Origin: a bacterium
GTDB lineage: Bacteria; Babelota; Babeliae; Babelales; JABDEC01
Direction: 5' to 3'
Length of the DNA: 7,758 bases
Assembly (NCBI GenBank): GCA_947486885.1
Contig: CANKVQ010000022.1
Span: 1-7,758 of the forward strand
Position 1 is the first letter of the stretch. The number at the start of each line of letters is the position of its first letter. Both the position numbers and the translations under genes were made by a program. This document shows, piece by piece, positions 1 through 5,742 of this stretch. Below the pieces are notes generated by a model. That model was not told where the DNA came from. It saw nothing but the letters and a program-made list of their open reading frames with translations, and did not search any database.

Positions 1-60
1 AATAGATTTTTTATGTTGGTCCAAAATCAATCGGGGGGTCAAGCTAGTTAGGGATCAAAA
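1..60 (+). other. Leader of the first gene; possible 3' end of an upstream gene
   Basis: Two forward frames are open from the window edge. One ends at TAG 49-51. The other ends at TGA 62-64 and would overlap the next start codon in the common ATGA arrangement. Either could be the tail of a truncated upstream gene, but 60 bases are too few to decide. An AGGGA element at 50-54, six bases before the ATG at 61, is a plausible ribosome binding site. A run of six G lies at 33-38. No promoter is evident. Confidence 0.3.
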
Positions 61-1815
61 ATGATGAAATTTTTAAGATATCTACTAATCTTAAGCTCTA
101 TATTAATGTTGCCTACGAATAACTTGCCTAGAGCAACTGACACTTCTTGGGATTGGGTTGGACCATTCTGGAATGATGATTTAGATTGTCGCAATTGTAA
201 TTATGTACGAAAAAATATGGCTGGCGTTGAATTAACCCACAGTCGACTATCCGGATCAGATTTCACTGAAGCCGAACTTAGCTTGGCACAGTTAGCCTGG
301 GCCAACATGACTAAATGTAGTTTTGTGCAAGCTTCTTTAAGTGGCGCTAAAACTGAGCATGCTAAATTTAGGTATTCTAATTTTACTTTTGCTAATATGT
401 ATAACCTGCAAGCCATTGAAACTGATTTTAGCCATAGCATTATGCTAAAAATAAATTTAACTATGGCTAATTTAACGCGCGCATTACTACGAGATGTAAT
501 ATTATCTTACTCAAACTTATCTAACAGTATTTTTCATATGGCTGATTTTACTGGTGCTAAATTAGATAATGTTCTTTTTTATCGTTCAGACTTACAAAAT
601 GCTGTCTTAGATAAAACTAATCTAACACATTCTATTTTGTATAAAGCTGATTTACGCGGTGCTTCATTACACAACGCTAATCTTTTTTACACTCAATTAG
701 CTGAAGCAAATTTAATGGATACTGATCTACGCGATGCTAATCTAATGGGTGCAGACTTAACTCAAGCACAATTACAATATGCTAATTTACAAAATGCTGA
801 TTTAGCCTTCGCTAATCTCATGAATGCTAATTTAATGGGTGCTAATATTTGTGGCGCTAAATTAGACAATGCGATTTTTTGCATGACCGTCATGCCTAAT
901 GGCGTAATTATTAATGATCACTGTATTATTTTAATGGAACTAGACAGTGCCTTACAAAAAATAGAAAACGAAAATCCAAGCTATACAACCGCGAAAGGCT
1001 GCAAAACTTTCGTAGCTTCATTAATTCCAGCTGAATCAAGTAAAGATGATATTACGGCGTCCTTAAAAGACTTACAAACCAATAACCCAACTCAATATGC
1101 CTCTTTTGTTAATTGCTCTAAAATTTTAAAAACTTCAGCTGCCAATGCTGCTGCTAAAACAGCCAAACTTAAAGATGTGAAAAAACAACGACAATTGAAA
1201 CTTCGCGATTCAGCAGCTGCTATAGCAGCTTCAAGAGAGGCTGAGGAACAAGAAGAAATAATTTTACTTGAAACTAAAAATCCAGTACCAGATACAACAC
1301 CTAGTAAAGCCACAACAACCATAATTTCACAGGCTACTGTAAATACACCCTCAAAACCATCTTCCAACCCAGTTATACAACCTACCAATTCTTCAACTAT
1401 ACTCCCTAGCAAAGCTAGCTGCACACCTTTAAATCAAGACTGTTCTGAAGGCCAAACCTGTTGCGGCGGTACTAGCTGCTTTAATGGAGTTTGCTGCGGC
1501 AATGATGGCAATGAATGTGCTTATCCAAGCGATTGTTGTCAAGCAGACGGTCCTAAAAAGTGCCAGGGTGACAGATGTTGTGCTGCTAGCGGTGGTATCT
1601 GTGACCTAAAAACCAAATTATGTTGCAACAATGAACGCTGCGAAAATGGCAAATGCTGTACTATAGTTGGTGGCGAATGCAATAATTCCAATAACTGTTG
1701 CGGCAAGAGTAGTTGTAAAGATAATAAATGTTGCTATTTAAAGGGCGGGCCTTGTTCAGGACCTTACGATTGCTGCAATGGTGTTTGCGATAAAAACGAT
1801 ACCTGTGCCACTTAA
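61..1815 (+). CDS. Exported pentapeptide-repeat protein with five C-terminal knottin-like modules
   Basis: The 584-residue product begins with a signal peptide: basic residues at 3-6, then a Leu/Ile-rich core to about residue 17. The mature part should lie outside the cytoplasm. Residues 54-273 are about 44 pentapeptide repeats of the A(D/N)Lxx type, best preserved at 195-273. They should form a right-handed quadrilateral beta-helix that ends in a TVMPNG-like cap. Residues 285-355 hold scattered Cys (288, 314, 352). Residues 359-402 are rich in Ala, Lys and Glu and probably helical. Residues 405-450 are a Thr/Ser/Pro linker. Residues 454-582 hold 30 cysteines in five six-Cys modules. Nine CC pairs and many other Cys imply oxidative folding, which fits export. 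The beta-helix may be a scaffold that displays the Cys-rich tail; this and any toxin or adhesin role are inference. ATG 61 was chosen for its upstream AGGGA; a second Met follows immediately. A terminator follows the stop. Confidence 0.93.
   Translation: MMKFLRYLLILSSILMLPTNNLPRATDTSWDWVGPFWNDDLDCRNCNYVRKNMAGVELTHSRLSGSDFTEAELSLAQLAWANMTKCSFVQASLSGAKTEHAKFRYSNFTFANMYNLQAIETDFSHSIMLKINLTMANLTRALLRDVILSYSNLSNSIFHMADFTGAKLDNVLFYRSDLQNAVLDKTNLTHSILYKADLRGASLHNANLFYTQLAEANLMDTDLRDANLMGADLTQAQLQYANLQNADLAFANLMNANLMGANICGAKLDNAIFCMTVMPNGVIINDHCIILMELDSALQKIENENPSYTTAKGCKTFVASLIPAESSKDDITASLKDLQTNNPTQYASFVNCSKILKTSAANAAAKTAKLKDVKKQRQLKLRDSAAAIAASREAEEQEEIILLETKNPVPDTTPSKATTTIISQATVNTPSKPSSNPVIQPTNSSTILPSKASCTPLNQDCSEGQTCCGGTSCFNGVCCGNDGNECAYPSDCCQADGPKKCQGDRCCAASGGICDLKTKLCCNNERCENGKCCTIVGGECNNSNNCCGKSSCKDNKCCYLKGGPCSGPYDCCNGVCDKNDTCAT
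220..879 (+). repeat. Pentapeptide repeat array (coding)
   Basis: This segment encodes residues 54-273. Every fifth residue is Leu, Phe, Ile or Met, with Ala, Ser or Thr two positions before it (for example ANLMG, ADLTQ, ANLQN). At DNA level the gctaattta-like unit recurs every 15 or 30 bases, most clearly from 640 to 860. The N-terminal repeats are more diverged than the C-terminal ones, which suggests growth by duplication toward the C-terminal side. Confidence 0.93.
1420..1806 (+). repeat. Five tandem inhibitor-cystine-knot-like modules (coding)
   Basis: The segment encodes residues 454-582 with exactly 30 Cys. They divide without remainder into five modules of six Cys in the order C-C-CC-C-C, beginning at Cys 454, 479, 507, 533 and 558. 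The spacings are: module 1, 6-5-0-4-4; module 2, 6-5-0-7-4; module 3, 6-6-0-4-4; module 4, 6-5-0-4-4; module 5, 6-5-0-3-5. The last Cys of each module is directly followed by the first of the next, so there are no linkers. This is the cysteine framework of omega-conotoxins and many spider-toxin knottins. The alternatives, granulin-like or Stig1-like CC-rich repeats, fit the single Cys between the CC pairs less well. Disulfide pairing is predicted, not seen. Confidence 0.8.
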
Positions 1816-1841
1816 AATTTAATTACCATACTATAACTCTA

Positions 1842-1877
1842 GTCCCCCTGAAGTTAATACTTTAGGGGGATATCTTT
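1842..1877 (+). terminator. Hairpin terminator after the pentapeptide/knottin gene
   Basis: Arms 1843-1853 and 1860-1870 form an 11-bp stem with a single G-T wobble, including five consecutive C-G pairs, around a 6-base TTAATA loop. It begins 27 bases after the stop codon. The downstream sequence, TATCTTTACA, is T-rich but not a long T run, so termination may be moderate rather than strong. It separates this gene from the one starting at 1924. Confidence 0.78.
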
Positions 1878-1923
1878 ACATAAAACTTAAGACAAGTGAG
1901 CTATTTAAGTTTACACTATATAA

Positions 1924-2652
1924 ATGGCTAAATTAATCACTAAAACCATTAAAAAAATCTCACAGGCTTTATTTATTCAAGCTATTCTTACAGTAATTTC
2001 TGCGCCACTATTAATTGCTTGGGGTTTGCCAATTGCTGCACTAGGCCCCATCGGTAATTTAATTTTTACACCCTTTTTATTAATTTTTTTAGCCCTGACT
2101 ATTATAATCACAATTTGCGAGTTACTAAATATACCTGATCAACTAATTATTACAGCACTGGAACAGTTAACTAATTTTTGGCTACACTTAACTAAGTGGG
2201 GACCCAAAAGCTCATTAATTGGGCTACCAAAATCAGCAGTACTGTTTTTTGCGCTAGTTGCTCTAAGTACTATAATTTGCATGCTAATTACCACTAAAAC
2301 TCAATTCAAAAAAGTTCTATTAACTAGTATTATAATTATGTTTTTAGGTGGCTGTTTTTTCAAATATTTTCCCAACCCACAAACTCAAGAATTAATTATT
2401 ACGCATCAAAAATATAAGCTACAAGTAATTTATAAGAATCAGCAAATCTATCTAACTGACCAAACCCGCTTGCTAGCACATGTGCACAACCCGGTAATTT
2501 GGTGCGAACATACCCTTAAACCAGTATTAATTAAAAATTTTGGCGATGCGCCGATAGCCGAACTAAATTTAGTTAAACCCACAGCTAGAATTAAAAATTT
2601 AGCACCAGAAATACAAACTGCTTTGGGTATCGAAAAAATAATTATTTCTTAA
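1924..2652 (+). CDS. Small polytopic membrane protein, ComEC-like fragment
   Basis: The 242-residue product has four likely membrane segments, roughly residues 14-38, 43-68, 104-124 and 130-148. A C-terminal region of about 90 residues follows, predicted soluble and strand-rich. The stretch around residues 16-55 (a Q at 19, P at 28, then G-x3-GPIGNLIFTPFLL) resembles the helix pair in the competence domain of ComEC/Rec2 DNA channels, where an NLxxxPL motif recurs. ComEC proteins are usually 600-800 residues and carry an OB-fold and a metallo-beta-lactamase domain. Neither HxHxDH nor any other metal motif is present here, so this is at most a detached or degenerate piece. A TAA lies directly before the ATG, so no longer start exists. 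No good ribosome site is visible, and an AT-rich TATATA sits just upstream. The gene's 3' end overlaps the converging hydrolase gene by 11 bases. Membrane location is solid; the ComEC link is tentative. Confidence 0.8.
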   Translation: MAKLITKTIKKISQALFIQAILTVISAPLLIAWGLPIAALGPIGNLIFTPFLLIFLALTIIITICELLNIPDQLIITALEQLTNFWLHLTKWGPKSSLIGLPKSAVLFFALVALSTIICMLITTKTQFKKVLLTSIIIMFLGGCFFKYFPNPQTQELIITHQKYKLQVIYKNQQIYLTDQTRLLAHVHNPVIWCEHTLKPVLIKNFGDAPIAELNLVKPTARIKNLAPEIQTALGIEKIIIS

Positions 2653-3265
2653 TCAAAATTGCCCGTGCTAGCGCAGCTTCTTGGCCAACTATATTTAGAG
2701 GTAAACAGATTAATTCATAATTTTCAGCGGCTACATGCGCTAAGCGTAAACCTTCAATAATTATTATTTCTGCAGAAAACAAAATTTTGTGAGTGTTATG
2801 CTCAGGCTGATTACGCTCGATACCCAAATAATCTATCCCAACCGCTTTAATTTTTTTACTAGCTAAATATTCAGCACCAGAACTGTCTAGATACACAAAA
2901 TTGGGTTCAAATAAACTATTAGCTGCTAAATTACTATTACTAGTTTTTAATAAAATAATAGCTCCAGCTGTAATATTAAAATTTACTAAATCTTGTTTAG
3001 TTATTTTATTAGTGACCAAACTAAGCTCTAGAACTTGCGCTGGCCCAATTACACTATTTAAATCTAATTGGTCTACAGTTAAACCGGATTTCAAAAAATG
3101 CGCCGGCGCGTCAATATGTGTCCCAGTATGCATGCCACAAATTAATTGCGACTCACGCTTAACACTAGTTTCCCAACTATGGGTCTGTATAATCTGCACG
3201 TCAGACTTATTTTTATAAGTAGTTATATCAGACGTGATGGGCCAACTAATATCAATAATTTTCAC
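2642..3265 (-). CDS. Cyclase-family (PF04199) metal-dependent hydrolase, kynurenine formamidase-like
   Basis: The 207-residue product has the family signature HTGTHIDAPAHF at residues 46-57. His 46, His 50, Asp 52 and His 56 are the expected metal (zinc or manganese) ligands and catalytic His. A second signature follows: GIDYLGIE at 143-150, His 159 and Glu 171, in the expected order. Length matches the family (about 200-220). Members include KynB arylformamidase, isatin hydrolase and uncharacterised amidases or cyclases, so the substrate cannot be assigned. No other tryptophan-degradation gene is nearby, and I do not assign kynB. There is no signal peptide, so it is cytoplasmic. It starts with GTG at 3265, with a GTGAG ribosome-site-like element a few bases upstream. 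It lies 23 bases after gnd and is probably cotranscribed with gnd and zwf. Its 3' end overlaps the converging membrane-protein gene. Confidence 0.88.
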   Translation of the reverse strand: MKIIDISWPITSDITTYKNKSDVQIIQTHSWETSVKRESQLICGMHTGTHIDAPAHFLKSGLTVDQLDLNSVIGPAQVLELSLVTNKITKQDLVNFNITAGAIILLKTSNSNLAANSLFEPNFVYLDSSGAEYLASKKIKAVGIDYLGIERNQPEHNTHKILFSAEIIIIEGLRLAHVAAENYELICLPLNIVGQEAALARAILIKK

Positions 3266-3288
3266 AAAAGCTCACTATAAATTTTGAT

Positions 3289-4206
3289 TTATAATTTTTC
3301 GTAAGAGTGCCCACCAAACTGGTGTCTTAGTAAAGATACCAATTTATTAGTAAAACTATGCTGTCCAAGGTCTTGCTGCGATTGTGCCCGTAATTCTAAA
3401 CTTAATTTAATTAAGGGCACTGAAATATTTTGTTCCTGCGCTTCAGTTACAGTCCAACTACCAGTACTACCGCCACCAATTTGACCCGAAATATTTTTAA
3501 GCTCTTGGTCTTTTTTTAAAATCTGCTGAGTTAATTCTAATAACCAGCTACGAATAATCGAACCATGTTGCCATAATCCAGCTACTTGCGCCAAATCTAA
3601 TTCGAGATAATTATTATTATTTCTTAATAGATCAAAACCCTCAGCATACGCTTGTAATAATGCATACTCAATACCATTATGCACCATTTTAACATAGTGA
3701 CCGGCGCCACTGGGACCAACTAAAGCATAACCTTTGGGTATAGCAATCGCCGCTAAATATTTTTCAATTTTAGCATAAGCCACTTGGTCGCCACCCACCA
3801 TTAAACAAAAACCTAAATCGCGACCGTGTAATCCACCAGAAGTACCGCAATCTAAAAAACTAACTTGCTGCTCAGCACAAACTTTAGCCCGTTTAATAGA
3901 ATCATGAAAATTACTATTACCGCCATCGATAATAATTGCCCCAGTTTTTGATTTTAAGACTGGCAAGATTTGTGCTAATATCTGGTCAATTAAATTACCT
4001 GCTGGCACCATTAGCCAAATTATATCTACTTGCGTAACTAGCTGATCTATCGATACAGTACTAATTGCACCGAATTTTTCGACTGTCTTAACAGCTATTG
4101 GATCTAGATCATAAACTAACACACGATAATCACGGGAATCACGCGCACATAAACGTTCGACTATCGCTGCACCCATCCGACCTAAACCAATCACACCAAT
4201 TTGCAC
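3289..4206 (-). CDS. gnd: 6-phosphogluconate dehydrogenase, decarboxylating, short (NAD-type) form
   Basis: It converts 6-phosphogluconate to ribulose 5-phosphate and CO2 with reduction of a nicotinamide cofactor, in the cytoplasm. From the GTG start the protein has 305 residues, the length of the short Gnd class rather than the 470-residue class. Visible motifs are the Rossmann GLGRMG at 7-12, DGGNS at 94-98, GTSGG at 121-125 and the substrate signature around 163-181. In that signature Lys 173, His 176, Asn 177 and Glu 180 match the catalytic set of the family. The C-terminal helical domain ends in the typical FGGH. Asp 33 at the end of the second strand suggests NAD+ rather than NADP+ preference (inference). 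An in-frame ATG at 4260 would add 18 residues and overlap zwf by 32 bases. GTG at 4206 gives the canonical MQIGVIGLG start, has a GGGG element upstream and avoids the overlap. A run of four Asn lies at 196-199. Confidence 0.95.
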   Translation of the reverse strand: MQIGVIGLGRMGAAIVERLCARDSRDYRVLVYDLDPIAVKTVEKFGAISTVSIDQLVTQVDIIWLMVPAGNLIDQILAQILPVLKSKTGAIIIDGGNSNFHDSIKRAKVCAEQQVSFLDCGTSGGLHGRDLGFCLMVGGDQVAYAKIEKYLAAIAIPKGYALVGPSGAGHYVKMVHNGIEYALLQAYAEGFDLLRNNNNYLELDLAQVAGLWQHGSIIRSWLLELTQQILKKDQELKNISGQIGGGSTGSWTVTEAQEQNISVPLIKLSLELRAQSQQDLGQHSFTNKLVSLLRHQFGGHSYEKL

Positions 4207-4212
4207 AAGTTT

Positions 4213-4218
4213 ACCCCA
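4213..4218 (-). promoter_or_regulatory. Ribosome binding site that supports the GTG start of gnd
   Basis: On the minus strand a TGGGGT element sits in the 22-base gap between the zwf stop and the gnd GTG. Its GGGG (4214-4217) lies seven bases before the start codon. The alternative ATG at 4260 would lie inside the zwf reading frame. Confidence 0.5.
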
Positions 4219-4228
4219 AGTTAAAAAT

Positions 4229-5644
4229 TTATACCCATTCAAATTTATATTTATCAGCAAAATCAGTTAACTCCTGTGGTCCAAAACTACCTGGAACATA
4301 ACTTTGCACTGGTAACTTATGTGCCATAATTTGATCAATTAATTGCCAACTAGCCTCGATCTCATCCATATGTACGGCTACAGCTCGTTCACCAGCTATT
4401 ACATCTGCTATTAAACCCGTATACACTTGCGCCGCTTTAGGACCAGTCAAACAGTCATAGCAACAATTCATAGTAACTGGAATTACTTCGTCGCGCACGC
4501 CCGGTTTTTTAGCATTTAGGTGTAACTTAAAGCCACCTTCAGGGTAGATCGAGATCACTAAATAATTAGCACCAGTGGGACAATTTTTTGGTAGCAAGCA
4601 GTGCGTACTCTTAAATTTAATACAGATTTTAGTTTCTTTTTGATTTAAACGCTTGCCGGTACGAATATAAAACGGTACATCTGCCCAACGCGGCTCATTA
4701 ATTTTTAATTTCAAAGCGGCAAAAGTTTCAGTCTTAGAATCTGGTTTAATTCCAGGTTCACTTAAATAACCCTGATATTGACCAAAAATACCATCAACAT
4801 ATTCTAAGTGTTGTAAAATATGGGCTTTAGCTTCGTAAAGACCTTCACCAGTTAAACTCTTGGGCGCATCCATAGCAACTAAAGCAATTAATTGCAAAAT
4901 ATGATTTTGCACGACATCTCGTACTGTGCCATAATCATCAAAATAAGCTATACCGCCCTCTAAGCCAGTTTCTTCACTAAGTACAATCTGCACCCAATCA
5001 ATATGATAGTGATTCCATAGTGGTTCAAAGATGCGATTAGTAAATCTAATAAAAGCAATATTTTCGACAATTTCTTTAGTTAAATAATGGTCAATTCTAA
5101 AGACTTGCGATTCGTCAATTACACTTAAGATTTCACGATTTAAATTTTGCGCTGACTTAAAATTTATCCCAAATGGTTTTTCAAAAACAATTCTGTGCCA
5201 AACTACATCTGGATTGTTTTTACAACCTAAAACTTGACGTTTTAATAAACCAACTTTAGCTAAGTTAATAGCTAGTTGCCCAAAGAAATGCGCTGCAATG
5301 GCACAATAAAATAAACGCGAGCCAGGCATTTGTTGGGCCTGTTCAAGCTCTAATACACGCTGTGCTAATTTATCTAGATCTAGCTGATTTTTAAGATTAG
5401 TAGGCACATAATAAAAAATTTTTAAAAACTTCTGCCAAACTTGTTCATCTAAGTTATTAATATACGGTCGCGCAGCAGTTAATATCTCTGTAATATTTGT
5501 ATCTTCTAACGCCGCACCAATTAATAAAAATTTATGCTCCGGCTGTTCGCAAATTAGTTCATAAAGCGCTGGGATTAATTTACGACGGCTTAAATCACCG
5601 GTAATTCCAAAAATTACAATTGTACAATCAGCTAACCGCTTCAC
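4229..5644 (-). CDS. zwf: Glucose-6-phosphate 1-dehydrogenase
   Basis: It oxidises glucose 6-phosphate to 6-phosphogluconolactone with reduction of NAD(P)+, the entry step of the oxidative pentose phosphate pathway. The 471 residues are slightly under the usual 480-510. Motifs in order: nucleotide-binding GITGDLSRRK at 13-22, EKPFG at 155-159, the substrate/catalytic signature RIDHYLTKE at 183-191, VQNHILQL at 245-252 with the catalytic-base His 248, and YIRTGKRL at 326-333. Asp 185, His 186, Lys 156 and Lys 190 are all kept. The one departure in the active-site signature is Thr 189 where HYLGKE normally has Gly. The start is GTG at 5644, giving MKRLADCTIVIFG, with GGGAG nine bases upstream. 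It is followed after 22 bases by gnd. No pgl, edd or eda gene is in the window. Confidence 0.96.
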   Translation of the reverse strand: MKRLADCTIVIFGITGDLSRRKLIPALYELICEQPEHKFLLIGAALEDTNITEILTAARPYINNLDEQVWQKFLKIFYYVPTNLKNQLDLDKLAQRVLELEQAQQMPGSRLFYCAIAAHFFGQLAINLAKVGLLKRQVLGCKNNPDVVWHRIVFEKPFGINFKSAQNLNREILSVIDESQVFRIDHYLTKEIVENIAFIRFTNRIFEPLWNHYHIDWVQIVLSEETGLEGGIAYFDDYGTVRDVVQNHILQLIALVAMDAPKSLTGEGLYEAKAHILQHLEYVDGIFGQYQGYLSEPGIKPDSKTETFAALKLKINEPRWADVPFYIRTGKRLNQKETKICIKFKSTHCLLPKNCPTGANYLVISIYPEGGFKLHLNAKKPGVRDEVIPVTMNCCYDCLTGPKAAQVYTGLIADVIAGERAVAVHMDEIEASWQLIDQIMAHKLPVQSYVPGSFGPQELTDFADKYKFEWV

Positions 5645-5653
5645 AAATCTAAG

Positions 5654-5658
5654 CTCCC
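5654..5658 (-). promoter_or_regulatory. Ribosome binding site of zwf
   Basis: On the minus strand GGGAG lies nine bases before the GTG at 5644. It is the best Shine-Dalgarno match near the start of this open frame and decides in favour of the non-ATG start. Confidence 0.6.
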
Positions 5659-5675
5659 ACAGATTTTTTATTTAA

Positions 5676-5691
5676 AACTAACTACTTAGTT
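5676..5691. repeat. Inverted repeat upstream of zwf, possible operator
   Basis: AACTAA (5676-5681) and TTAGTT (5686-5691) are perfect 6-base arms around CTAC. The repeat lies about 30 bases before the zwf start. On the minus strand it sits between a TTGGGT and a TTAAAT, a weak -35/-10-like pair with 17-base spacing, so it could be an operator in a zwf promoter. It is followed there by TTTT, so a weak terminator for the zinc-finger genes is also possible. AT-rich background makes chance occurrence plausible. Confidence 0.3.
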
Positions 5692-5702
5692 AACCCAATC
5701 AC

Positions 5703-5742
5703 TAGCTTATTTTTGATTAGCATGATTAATTGAAATAAGCTA
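5703..5742. repeat. Long inverted repeat covering the stop codon of the two-finger gene
   Basis: TAGCTTATTT (5703-5712) and AAATAAGCTA (5733-5742) are perfect 10-base arms with a 20-base loop. On the minus strand the 5' arm begins with the TAG stop of the zinc-finger gene. No T run follows the hairpin on the minus strand, so it is not a standard intrinsic terminator. It may be a weak terminator, an RNA-stability stem or a protein-binding palindrome between that gene and zwf. Confidence 0.45.

Noticed and set aside
201..440. Open minus-strand frame of 79 codons inside the pentapeptide region
   Set aside because: It is antisense to a strongly patterned coding region and its product shows no motif; repeat-biased codons keep the reverse frame open.
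640..860. CRISPR-like or non-coding tandem repeat
   Set aside because: The 15/30-base periodicity is explained fully by in-frame pentapeptide codons; there are no unique spacers.
1092..1424. Open minus-strand frame of 110 codons, Ala/Leu/Val rich
   Set aside because: It mirrors the Ala/Thr/Ser-rich linker on the plus strand, with no ribosome site or family resemblance.
1420..1806. Metallothionein or EGF-like reading of the Cys-rich tail
   Set aside because: The exported context argues against metal-thiolate clusters, and the regular C-C-CC-C-C module order fits neither EGF nor metallothionein spacing.
2901..3218. Open plus-strand frame of 105 codons
   Set aside because: It lies antisense to the hydrolase gene, whose metal motif and signatures are clear.
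4207..4260. ATG start for gnd at 4260, adding 18 residues
   Set aside because: It would overlap zwf by 32 bases and place a non-family extension before the canonical MQIGVIGLG start; GTG 4206 fits better.
4098..4301. Open plus-strand frame of 67 codons across the zwf/gnd junction
   Set aside because: Both underlying minus-strand genes are well supported, and the short frame has no recognisable features.
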